This document shows, piece after piece, positions 1 to 5,801 of a DNA stretch of 10,236 nt; the first letter of the stretch is position 1, and every line of letters begins with the position of its first letter. Source of the stretch: Bacteroidota bacterium (lineage in GTDB: Bacteria; Bacteroidota; Bacteroidia; Chitinophagales; Chitinophagaceae); NCBI GenBank assembly GCA_023436685.1, contig JAEZIL010000319.1, positions 1-10,236 of the forward strand, written 5' to 3'. The position numbers and the translations under genes were made by a program. The notes below the pieces were generated by a model. It had not been told where the DNA came from and did no database searches. It saw only the letters and a list, made by a program, of their open reading frames with translations.

Positions 1-868
1 GTATAGTGCTGTTCAACGCTATACGGAACAAGCCATTATTAGCGGTACCTACCAATAGCGACTGGCCAAATACCGAATGCATACATAATACCTGGGCACC
101 TGCAGGCAAGCCTGTATATGCCTTCCAGCTATCACCTTTGTCTTCGCTATAAAATATACCCCTGGCACCTGTAGAGTCTGCAGCAATGAGTGTATTGCGT
201 AAGCTGGAAATAAAAAATTTACCACCTGCGGGCAGGCCATTGTTCTTTCTTTCTGCCCAAAACGCATTAATGTTAGGCTTAATAAAAGTACGATTGTTTA
301 CAAAATCATAAGCTGCAACAGTGCCATCGTCCAAAAGGGCAAACGATGTAATAAGTACACTGCCCTGAAGGTTTGGATCGAAAGCATTATCCACTTTCCA
401 TGTTTTAGCCTTACCATTTGAGTCGCTGTATATAACACCTTTATTCTGGTTGCCTGCCATATAAACGCGGTGTTGGGCAGGGATATCCAGTATCATCGAT
501 TGATTGAATGCGATAGGGCTAACTTCAATGCCTATTGGGTTGAACTGGAAGGTAGGATTATCCTTGTGATCCATACTCCACAAACCATTGCTTTGTACCC
601 ATATTACATTTTCGCCCGATGAAGCAATAGCACGGCCTGGCAGGCCGGGGGCATCAAATACTGTACGGAACAAATTACCATCATTAGTATTATATATCTG
701 TCCGAAAGTATCTACAATATATAAGGAATACGGTTTAATAATGATCTGTCCGTTATCAACAACAAGTGGCTCTTTTTTACCGCAGCTTTGTATAACAAGC
801 GCCGACAGCGCTACTAAAGCGAGTTTATAGATTGAAGAATAAGTGCCCATCTTAAATGAAAATTTCAT
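1..868 (-). CDS. Lipoprotein with BNR/Asp-box beta-propeller (partial, C-terminus off the left edge)
   Basis: The minus-strand frame is open from an ATG at 868 to the window edge, giving about 289 visible residues. It begins with a basic start, a hydrophobic stretch (about residues 16-26) and a lipobox-like IQSC with the cysteine at residue 29, so the protein is predicted to be lipidated and envelope-anchored. Residues 241-248 read SEDKGDSW, an exact Asp-box (S-x-D-x-G-x-x-W), followed by a short turn and LPAG. A degenerate copy (YSDSNGKAKTW) lies further upstream. Asp-boxes mark blades of sialidase-like or photosynthesis-stability-factor-like propellers, so I infer a propeller of unknown ligand. 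A second in-frame ATG at 850 would shorten the signal peptide by six residues; I prefer 868 because it supplies the basic N-terminus. It lies 104 bases downstream of the DUF4836 gene on the same strand with no obvious terminator between, so co-transcription is possible. No enzymatic residues can be assigned. Confidence 0.85.
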   Translation of the reverse strand, partial: MKFSFKMGTYSSIYKLALVALSALVIQSCGKKEPLVVDNGQIIIKPYSLYIVDTFGQIYNTNDGNLFRTVFDAPGLPGRAIASSGENVIWVQSNGLWSMDHKDNPTFQFNPIGIEVSPIAFNQSMILDIPAQHRVYMAGNQNKGVIYSDSNGKAKTWKVDNAFDPNLQGSVLITSFALLDDGTVAAYDFVNNRTFIKPNINAFWAERKNNGLPAGGKFFISSLRNTLIAADSTGARGIFYSEDKGDSWKAYTGLPAGAQVLCMHSVFGQSLLVGTANNGLFRIALNSTI

Positions 869-972
869 CAAGTTTATAAAAAATAGTTAACAAATCAAAG
901 GCATGTAAATTTGCCCCCGACTGTATAAACTGCCTGTTAAAGGTGTTTGTAAATATATAAATTATTTGTAAA

Positions 973-2703
973 CTACAACAGGGGTTCGGGCAGTGTTTTT
1001 ATTTGGTCCATTTTAACAGCGTAATTTATTAGCTGCAATAGGGCATTCTCATCCTTATTTACAAAATGAAATGCCATGTTATATTTAAATCTTCCATTAT
1101 TAAACTCCCCGCCATACATCTCAAATCGGGCGAATATATTTTTAGTTTCGGCCAGCATAAGAGAATCTTTGGTGTTCATATCCAGCGGTTTGATACCATT
1201 AAACATGCTTTGCAGATTAATATACACGCCTATTGGGTGGTTAAGAGTAGAGCCGAGATGCTTATCTTTCTTATTATTTTTATAGCCTCCTTGCAGAAAG
1301 GAGTTCGCATCACTAACCGAACTGGCACAAACCAGGTATTTATCATTTACAACTAATGTTAATGCATTGCCGCCGGTCAATTTGTAAATATTATTGCCAT
1401 TGTTTGTGAGTGCTTTGCTACTAACAGCTAATTGCAGCAAACGGTTGAAATTTTCCTTTTTACCTATTTTCAGTACATATAAATATTTGGCCTCAGGGGT
1501 ATAATTTATTTTGCGAACCATACTGTCAGTGCCGGTTATATTTCTGTAACCGGCAACAGTATCCAAACTGTCCTTTTTTATTGAAATATCACTCACTACA
1601 AATGCCATATCTCCTGTTATGGCACTAAGTACTTCATCGGCAGTTAAGTTTTGCTGAGACAAAGCAAGGTTTACAAAACCAAGTAATCCCATCTTATCAA
1701 GTGTGCCTTTAAGGCCTTCAGGCGATAAGTGCCAGCTAAAAGCCATATCAGGTTGGGCCAGCGGCAGCATATCTATCAGTTCTTTACTTGCACTTTCCTT
1801 ACCCATTTCTTTGGCTACATCTTTCATTTCTTCGGGCGAGTAGTACAACATGTCTCCTGTTATCTTGCCTTTTTCAAAATCAAATCCCGCAGCAAAGGCA
1901 GCATCCTTCCATAGTACATTCGATAGGTTGAGGCCCATGCCTGCAATGCCCTGGCTACCATATACACCCATTATCTCATCGTAGTTAACCCATATGGTAA
2001 GGTCGTGGCCTGCGGTTTCCAGCTTGGTAAAGCGCTTATTTTCTTTTAGTGAGTTCTCTTTTTTAATAGTGAACGCATTTTCCATTTCGGCCAATAGCTG
2101 GGTTTCATCGGCCATAGTAGGTGTAGGTGAACTTATTTCTCCTGCTAAGGTGTCTTCTATAATCTTGTTTGATGCAGTATCTTTAGTGGTACTTAAATAT
2201 CGGCTCACATCATACTCGCCAGGCATTTCCAAAGTATTCATTACTATCAGCAAGTTATTTGTCCAGCCGGCATACATTCCATTAGCCAGCATGGCTTGTT
2301 TACGCTGGCCCGTTGTTTTAATGCTTGCATCCGGGAACGATTTTCTCACAAAACCATCCCATTTTGCTTCATCTTCAAGAGGTATCAGGGCAGTTACACG
2401 GTTACCATTCTGAAACCGTTTATCTGCCTTCAAATAAATATATGTAACGCTGTTCAGCTTTATTCCCATTGCTTCAGGGTCTATGCTCGCATTACCAGCC
2501 AGTTGCCGTTGTTTTAACTCATCTAATAGTTTACTGCCTGTTATGGCATTCCAGGCTATTTTTTTGCCAACTTCATCGGTATGTATGCCTAATACAACTA
2601 TGGCATTTTGCGGAATGTACTTCACATTATCGGGGATACTATTGCAACTGCCTAATATAATAGTGAGGCAAACGGAAGCTAAGAGCTGTAGATGACGAAA
2701 CAT
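973..2703 (-). CDS. DUF4836 family lipoprotein
   Basis: This is a complete 576-residue protein. The N-terminus has a hydrophobic segment ending in LGSC, a good lipobox with the cysteine at residue 20, so an envelope lipoprotein is expected. The mature part opens with a segment around residues 28-40 (KYIPQNAIVVLGI) that matches the usual opening of Bacteroidota DUF4836 proteins as I remember them. A second module opening, LPLAQPDMAFSW, lies near residues 313-324, and a conserved-looking AITGDMAF lies at 361-368. The two openings suggest two related halves, which is inference. The family function is not known to me; members are secreted or envelope proteins of Bacteroidota. No catalytic motif or metal site is visible. 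The start at 2703 is the natural one because the signal peptide begins there. It is preceded by the DUF3127 gene on the same strand, but a strong terminator separates them, so it probably has its own promoter. Confidence 0.85.
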   Translation of the reverse strand: MFRHLQLLASVCLTIILGSCNSIPDNVKYIPQNAIVVLGIHTDEVGKKIAWNAITGSKLLDELKQRQLAGNASIDPEAMGIKLNSVTYIYLKADKRFQNGNRVTALIPLEDEAKWDGFVRKSFPDASIKTTGQRKQAMLANGMYAGWTNNLLIVMNTLEMPGEYDVSRYLSTTKDTASNKIIEDTLAGEISSPTPTMADETQLLAEMENAFTIKKENSLKENKRFTKLETAGHDLTIWVNYDEIMGVYGSQGIAGMGLNLSNVLWKDAAFAAGFDFEKGKITGDMLYYSPEEMKDVAKEMGKESASKELIDMLPLAQPDMAFSWHLSPEGLKGTLDKMGLLGFVNLALSQQNLTADEVLSAITGDMAFVVSDISIKKDSLDTVAGYRNITGTDSMVRKINYTPEAKYLYVLKIGKKENFNRLLQLAVSSKALTNNGNNIYKLTGGNALTLVVNDKYLVCASSVSDANSFLQGGYKNNKKDKHLGSTLNHPIGVYINLQSMFNGIKPLDMNTKDSLMLAETKNIFARFEMYGGEFNNGRFKYNMAFHFVNKDENALLQLINYAVKMDQIKTLPEPLL

Positions 2704-2723
2704 GTTGGATAAGATATTGATTA

Positions 2724-2751
2724 TAAAATTATACTATGTTTTGTAAAACAA
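2724..2751 (-). promoter_or_regulatory. Weak candidate promoter of the DUF4836 gene
   Basis: On the minus strand TAATTTTA (2731-2724) matches the Bacteroidota -7 consensus TAnnTTTG at all but the last position. A TTG lies 17 bases upstream at 2751-2749. The distance to the ATG at 2703 is about 20 bases. The TTG overlaps the end of the upstream terminator hairpin. An AT-rich sequence gives such matches easily, so this is only a candidate. Confidence 0.25.
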
Positions 2752-2779
2752 TAATGCCGCACATTTGTGCGGCATTATT
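2750..2779 (-). terminator. Rho-independent terminator after the DUF3127 gene
   Basis: This is a perfect inverted repeat with 14-base arms (aataatgccgcaca / tgtgcggcattatt) around a 2-base centre. The GC-rich core is flanked by A/T runs. On the minus strand it is followed by GTTTT. It lies 41 bases past the stop codon of the DUF3127 gene and separates it from the DUF4836 gene. The arms are symmetric, but no plus-strand gene ends here, so the minus-strand role is the natural one. Confidence 0.85.
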
Positions 2780-2820
2780 TATATCGTAGCTGGAAGATAA
2801 AAGTTACAGCATTAGAAAAT

Positions 2821-3240
2821 TTAGAATGGCAAGTCATCCACACTCTCAGGCGATGGGTTATAGAAGTTACCACCTGTAGTATTATTACCGCCCATATTGC
2901 TATTGCTGTTGTTATAAGCAGGCGCAGCTTGTTGCGAAGGCATTCCGGGTGCAGCTGCTTCGATACGCCATGCATCCAGGTTAGTTATATAATTTACTTT
3001 GCCATCACGTTCCCATCTGTTGCCTTTAATATTGAAGTTAACTTTTATGCTATCGCCTTCACTAAAACGGTCTAATATTTCACATTTGTTTTGTACCAGT
3101 TGCATTTTTGCGTAGTTAGTATACACATTGCCATTTATCTCCTCGGCTAATTCCATTACAAACTCACGCTTCTTAAATCTTTCACTTACTTGCTGTGTGT
3201 CATATTTAACCAACAGTTTACCTGTTACTTCTAAGCTCAT
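2821..3240 (-). CDS. DUF3127 domain protein, SSB-like with DDLPF tail
   Basis: This is a complete 139-residue cytoplasmic protein without signal peptide. Residues 1-94 look like the small beta-rich DUF3127 domain (VTGKLLVKY near the start, KKREFVMEL at 23-31, a later GDSIKVNFNIKG strand pair), which I take to be OB-fold-like. Residues 95-131 form a low-complexity linker rich in Ala, Gln, Pro, Asn and Gly. The protein ends in DDLPF (135-139). This architecture (OB-like core, flexible Asn/Gly linker, acidic tip ending in Pro-Phe) mirrors bacterial single-stranded DNA-binding protein, whose tip (DDDIPF in E. coli) recruits repair and replication proteins. DNA binding is therefore inferred, not shown. 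It is probably not the main SSB, because the core does not read like canonical Ssb. It is transcribed alone: the tRNA-His terminator lies upstream and a strong terminator lies downstream. Confidence 0.88.
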   Translation of the reverse strand: MSLEVTGKLLVKYDTQQVSERFKKREFVMELAEEINGNVYTNYAKMQLVQNKCEILDRFSEGDSIKVNFNIKGNRWERDGKVNYITNLDAWRIEAAAPGMPSQQAAPAYNNSNSNMGGNNTTGGNFYNPSPESVDDLPF

Positions 3241-3319
3241 GTTATTCAGATTTTATTAATTACTTATTCTAAAAAAATACAAGTTGTAAAGATACTAAGA
3301 TATGGGGTGCCTATAAATA

Positions 3320-3345
3320 AAAAAAGCGCCGAAAGGCACTTTTTT
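3320..3345 (-). terminator. Terminator of the tRNA-His transcript
   Basis: The 11-base arms 3320-3330 and 3335-3345 enclose a 4-base loop. The pair 3327/3338 is C/A on the plus strand but G-U in minus-strand RNA, so the hairpin is complete only for minus transcription. Six A-U pairs flank the GC-rich core, and the minus strand continues with a T-rich run. It lies 9 bases beyond the tRNA 3' end. Confidence 0.8.
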
Positions 3346-3354
3346 AAAAAGAAG

Positions 3355-3429
3355 GGAGGCAAATGGGGCTCGAACCCACGACCCTCAGAACCACAATCTG
3401 ATGCTCTAACCTGCTGAGCTACTGCCTCC
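3355..3429 (-). tRNA. trnH: tRNA-His (anticodon GTG)
   Basis: The minus strand folds into a full cloverleaf of 75 bases counting the extra 5' G. The acceptor stem is GAGGCAG / TTGCCTC (one G-U pair at its base), the D stem GCTC/GAGC, the anticodon stem TCAGA/TCTGA with loop TTGTGGT, and the T arm GTGGG-TTCGAGC-CCCAT. The anticodon GTG is at 3394-3392. The extra G at -1 (3429) facing discriminator C73 (3355) is the histidine identity element and confirms the call. CCA is not encoded: the next bases are CTTC. The 3' end must therefore be made by an endonuclease such as RNase Z and a CCA-adding enzyme. Confidence 0.97.
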
Positions 3430-3448
3430 GTGTTCGTTGAACGGAGGG

Positions 3449-3475
3449 CAAAGGTAATAAATTTCTTTATTCCAA
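3449..3475 (-). promoter_or_regulatory. trnH: Promoter of tRNA-His
   Basis: The minus strand carries TACCTTTG (3456-3449), a perfect match to the Bacteroidota -7 element TAnnTTTG. A TTG in a TTTTGG context lies 16 bases upstream at 3475-3473. The -7 box ends 19 bases before the first tRNA base, leaving a short leader. The TTG spacing is a little short of the usual figure, so the -7 box is the firmer part. Confidence 0.7.
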
Positions 3476-3498
3476 AAGCTGCATATGCGGGATATTTA

Positions 3499-3530
3499 AA
3501 AATGATCAAACGATATATAGAAATCATTTT
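3499..3530. repeat. Inverted repeat between divergent promoters
   Basis: Perfect 8-base arms aaaatgat (3499-3506) and atcatttt (3523-3530) are separated by 16 bases. The repeat lies between the tRNA-His promoter and the -7 box of the outer-membrane protein gene, about 25 to 57 bases upstream of that box. It could be an operator for the plus-strand gene, but the arms are AT-rich and chance is possible. Confidence 0.3.
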
Positions 3531-3555
3531 AACAAAATATCCATAGGTAAGCTAT

Positions 3556-3563
3556 TATATTTG
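3556..3563 (+). promoter_or_regulatory. -7 promoter element of the outer-membrane beta-barrel gene
   Basis: TATATTTG is a perfect match to the Bacteroidota -7 consensus TAnnTTTG. It ends 17 bases before the ATG at 3581, so transcription would start with a short leader. I see no good TTG at the expected upstream distance. No Shine-Dalgarno sequence precedes the ATG. Confidence 0.6.
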
Positions 3564-3580
3564 CGCTCTAATTTCCATTT

Positions 3581-4282
3581 ATGATAAAGCGCTTCGCCAT
3601 GTTAGCGGCGGCAGTATTGGTGCCTTATATGTCGGTTTGGGCACAAGAAGTAGAAAAAGGTAGTACAAAAGCAAAAACGGTTGTTGAAAAACCGTCGCGC
3701 GATTTTGTTATGCTGCAGTTCACATATGATGGCTGGGTGAAGCCCGACAGCATAAAGACCACAGGTATTGGCCGCGGTTTCAACGCATATCTCTGCTACG
3801 ATTTCCCCATTAAAAAGTCGCATTTTAGTTTTGCTGCGGGTATTGGTATCGGTACCTCAAATATCTACCTGAACAACCAGGAAATAAATGTAACAGATAC
3901 GGCATATACACAAGCCGTATTTTTAAAAGAGACAGCAGATTATAAAAAATATAAGCTTACAACTGCATATCTGGAGGCCCCGTTTGAATTGCGCTATTTT
4001 GGTAATAAAGACAACCGTAATAGGGGATTTAAAGCGGCTATTGGTTTGAGAGCAGGTACACTAATAGGCGCTCATACAAAGGCAAAAAATAATGCTACCA
4101 AAACAATAGAGAAGCAAGGAACGAGACAATACCTTGAAACCTGGCGTGTATCTGGTACTATGCGCTTGGGTTGGGGCAATTTTTCATTATTCGGCTCATA
4201 CAACTTGATGAACTTGTATAAAGAAAATTCCGGCCCTGAAATAACACCATATTCTATAGGTATTTGTCTTACCGGGTTGTAA
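3581..4282 (+). CDS. Outer-membrane beta-barrel protein, small porin/PorT-like
   Basis: This is a complete 233-residue protein with a clear signal peptide: MIKR, a hydrophobic core at about residues 5-19, and cleavage after SVWA (residue 21). The mature chain is a series of alternating-hydrophobic strands with aromatic girdle residues: FVMLQFTYDGW (42-52), FSFAAGIGIG (82-91), YLEAPFELRYF (130-140), FKAAIGLRAG (150-159), MRLGWGNFSLFGSYNL (194-209), and a last strand YSIGICLTGL reaching the C-terminus. The YLEAPFELRYF strand is typical of the outer-membrane beta-barrel families of Bacteroidota. The length suits an 8-strand barrel. No ligand or partner can be named from the sequence. The start at 3581 gives the best signal peptide; an internal ATG at residue 7 would lose the basic residues. 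It stands alone, divergent from tRNA-His and convergent with rnz. Confidence 0.85.
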   Translation: MIKRFAMLAAAVLVPYMSVWAQEVEKGSTKAKTVVEKPSRDFVMLQFTYDGWVKPDSIKTTGIGRGFNAYLCYDFPIKKSHFSFAAGIGIGTSNIYLNNQEINVTDTAYTQAVFLKETADYKKYKLTTAYLEAPFELRYFGNKDNRNRGFKAAIGLRAGTLIGAHTKAKNNATKTIEKQGTRQYLETWRVSGTMRLGWGNFSLFGSYNLMNLYKENSGPEITPYSIGICLTGL

Positions 4283-4295
4283 TGTCATTTAATCT

Positions 4296-4317
4296 AAGCC
4301 GCCTAATGGCGGCTTTT
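4296..4317. terminator. Bidirectional terminator between the beta-barrel gene and rnz
   Basis: The hairpin aagccgcc / ggcggctt (4296-4303 with 4308-4315) has a 4-base loop and a GC-rich core, and is followed by TT then ATA on the plus strand. It starts 13 bases after the stop of the beta-barrel gene. On the minus strand the same hairpin follows directly on the rnz stop codon (TAA at 4318-4316), whose two final bases touch the A/T extension of the stem. One element therefore probably serves both convergent genes. The U-tract is better on the plus strand. Confidence 0.75.
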
Positions 4318-5218
4318 ATATTTCGTATGCAGCTCCTTCTATGGTAGCCTGTACATTTGGGAATATGGCTGCAGCCTCGTTCTGGAACACCGTTATATCC
4401 CGATACCTGGAGGAATAGTGACCTAATAAAAGTTGTTTGGCTCCGGCAAGATAGGCTATGCGCCCGGCATCTGCTGCCGTGCTATGAAACCTGCTTGCAG
4501 CCCTTTCAGCATCAGCTTGCAGATAAGTGCATTCATGGTAAATAGTATCTGCCCCTTTAATGTACTGAATTATATCTTCATGATAGATAGTATCAGCACA
4601 ATATGCATACTTCTTAGGGCTGGGCCCGTCTTCACTCACCCACTCATTCTTAACAATACTTCCATCTTTCCGCTCATAATCGTGCCCTTGCTTTATCTTG
4701 TCGTAATAGTAGGCAGGTATTTCGTACTCCCGGCATTTATCAGGTAAGAGTTTTCTACCTTTAGTTTTACGTTGTATAATAAAGCCGTGGCAGGCTATAC
4801 GATGACTTACAGGGAAGCAACTAACAGAAAAAGACTTTTCATCTACAAGCAATTGTGCACCTTCTGGTAAAGCATAAAAATGCAAAGGATAAGATAAAAC
4901 GGTATCTGCTACGGCTAGTATATCATTTATTATTTTCTCAAGCCCTGCAGGTGCATACAAGTGCAGGGGTGCCGTACGTCCCAATAGGCTCATACTGGTA
5001 ATGAGACCGGGTAGGCCAAAATAATGGTCACCATGCAAGTGGCTTATAAATATATGATGCATCTTACGCCAGCGAATGTCATAACGTTGCATTTGTATTT
5101 GTGTAGCCTCACCACAATCCAATAAAATTTCTTCGCCATATACCGAAACAACTTGCGATGTTGGGTGCCGGCCAAATGCTGGTAGCGCAGAATTATTGCC
5201 TAATACGGTTACTTTCAT
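4316..5218 (-). CDS. rnz: Ribonuclease Z (tRNA 3' endonuclease)
   Basis: This cytoplasmic zinc metallo-beta-lactamase-fold enzyme cuts tRNA precursors just after the discriminator base, the step needed for tRNAs lacking encoded CCA. The 300-residue length fits the short RNase Z form. All metal ligands are visible: the HLHGDH motif (H60, H62, D64, H65), H139 in PVSHR, D209 in YCADT, and H267 in LLGHYSSR; the conserved H245-S-T motif is also present. The substrate-arm region (about 150-180) is basic and carries IPAYY where Bacillus-type enzymes have a PxGP motif, so the arm tip differs in detail. The start ATG at 5218 begins directly with the first strand (MKVTVLGNNSALP), as usual. It lies 21 bases after the STAS gene, so the two probably form one operon. 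The stop codon abuts a shared terminator. Confidence 0.95.
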   Translation of the reverse strand: MKVTVLGNNSALPAFGRHPTSQVVSVYGEEILLDCGEATQIQMQRYDIRWRKMHHIFISHLHGDHYFGLPGLITSMSLLGRTAPLHLYAPAGLEKIINDILAVADTVLSYPLHFYALPEGAQLLVDEKSFSVSCFPVSHRIACHGFIIQRKTKGRKLLPDKCREYEIPAYYYDKIKQGHDYERKDGSIVKNEWVSEDGPSPKKYAYCADTIYHEDIIQYIKGADTIYHECTYLQADAERAASRFHSTAADAGRIAYLAGAKQLLLGHYSSRYRDITVFQNEAAAIFPNVQATIEGAAYEI

Positions 5219-5239
5219 TGTGAATGGGCATCTCTTACA

Positions 5240-5614
5240 TTATTCCTCACCAAATAAATCCCGTTCCAAAACCTCCATGCTAATGATATCTATAGCTTCA
5301 TTTTGAGTAGGGGCAATGTTGATAACGCTATCAACTTCATTATGTTTTAAAGCATTTAATACTTCGGCTTGGATACCAGTAAAAACAAGAGATTGGTTGT
5401 TGTTATAAAAATGCGCGTGCATATCAGCAAGATTTCCAAGGGCATTAATGTCAGCATCGAGGCAGTTGTGAAGATCTATAATAAAGTTTTGACTGCCGCT
5501 TTCGGTAAGCTCTTTACACTTTTGGCTTAAAGCATCTGTCAAATTAGCATCTACATGGTTTGTAATCGGCGTTAATTGTATATATGTGGGCTTGGTATCA
5601 ATTTTGAATTCCAT
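5240..5614 (-). CDS. STAS-domain (anti-sigma factor antagonist-like) protein, non-canonical
   Basis: This is a small 124-residue cytoplasmic protein that reads as one STAS domain: an N-terminal beta pair, a helix (about 23-40), the strand NFIIDLHN (43-50), then a loop and helix, the strand SLVFTGI (75-81), and a helix-strand with VINIAPTQNEAIDII. Canonical antagonists such as SpoIIAA or RsbV have an Asp-Ser-Ser-Gly loop whose serine is phosphorylated by an anti-sigma kinase. Here the matching loop is LDADIN (52-57), so Ala54 and Asp55 replace the serines. Classical phospho-switching is therefore unlikely and the protein may act as a constitutive or structural partner. It is the first gene of a tight pair with rnz (21-base gap). 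No anti-sigma kinase or sigma factor lies nearby. The STAS assignment rests on pattern alone but is fairly strong; the partner is unknown. Confidence 0.8.
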   Translation of the reverse strand: MEFKIDTKPTYIQLTPITNHVDANLTDALSQKCKELTESGSQNFIIDLHNCLDADINALGNLADMHAHFYNNNQSLVFTGIQAEVLNALKHNEVDSVINIAPTQNEAIDIISMEVLERDLFGEE

Positions 5615-5674
5615 ACACTAGCAGTTTTTTGGTACTGAGAAGTTTATCTTAAACCGACGCTAAAATTAACACAT

Positions 5675-5709
5675 CTCTCCTACAATTTCTTTCGTATATT
5701 AGTAGAGAG
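5675..5709. repeat. Imperfect inverted repeat in the STAS/clpC divergent region
   Basis: The arms ctctcctac (5675-5683) and gtagagag (5702-5709) pair over 8 bases with one bulged C, with an 18-base spacer. The repeat sits near the middle of the 187-base divergent region. It could be an operator. It matches neither CIRCE nor any other heat-shock operator I know. Confidence 0.25.
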
Positions 5710-5765
5710 TTCATTCGGCAAAGGCAATACAGATATAGCAAATCCCAATACTGAACAACTTGGTA

Positions 5766-5779
5766 TATATTTACTTTTA
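5766..5779 (+). promoter_or_regulatory. clpC: Weak candidate -7 region of clpC
   Basis: Two overlapping near-matches to TAnnTTTG, TATATTTA (5766-5773) and TACTTTTA (5772-5779), each miss only the final G. They lie 22 to 35 bases before the clpC ATG. No upstream TTG at good spacing was seen, so the exact promoter is uncertain. Confidence 0.25.
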
Positions 5780-5801
5780 CTAAAAACAAGGATAGGATAA
5801 A

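Noticed and set aside
896..903. Minus-strand TGCCTTTG as a promoter of the propeller lipoprotein gene
   Set aside because: It misses the invariant A of TAnnTTTG and has no upstream TTG, so it was not listed as a feature.
906..913. Plus-strand TAAATTTG, a perfect -7 match in the gap between two minus-strand genes
   Set aside because: No plus-strand gene follows and no upstream TTG is at good spacing; chance match in AT-rich DNA is the simplest reading.
946..972. Direct repeat tttgtaaa (946-953 and 965-972)
   Set aside because: Only eight AT-rich bases, two copies, no sign of a CRISPR or an attachment site.
1994..2413. A 139-codon plus-strand frame antisense to the DUF4836 gene
   Set aside because: It lies wholly inside a clear lipoprotein gene and has no domain or ribosome site.
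3264..3527. An open reading frame of 87 codons on the minus strand across the tRNA-His gene
   Set aside because: It reads through the tRNA, its promoter and its terminator. Its AVAQQVRASDCGSEGRGFEPH segment is simply the translated tRNA sequence.
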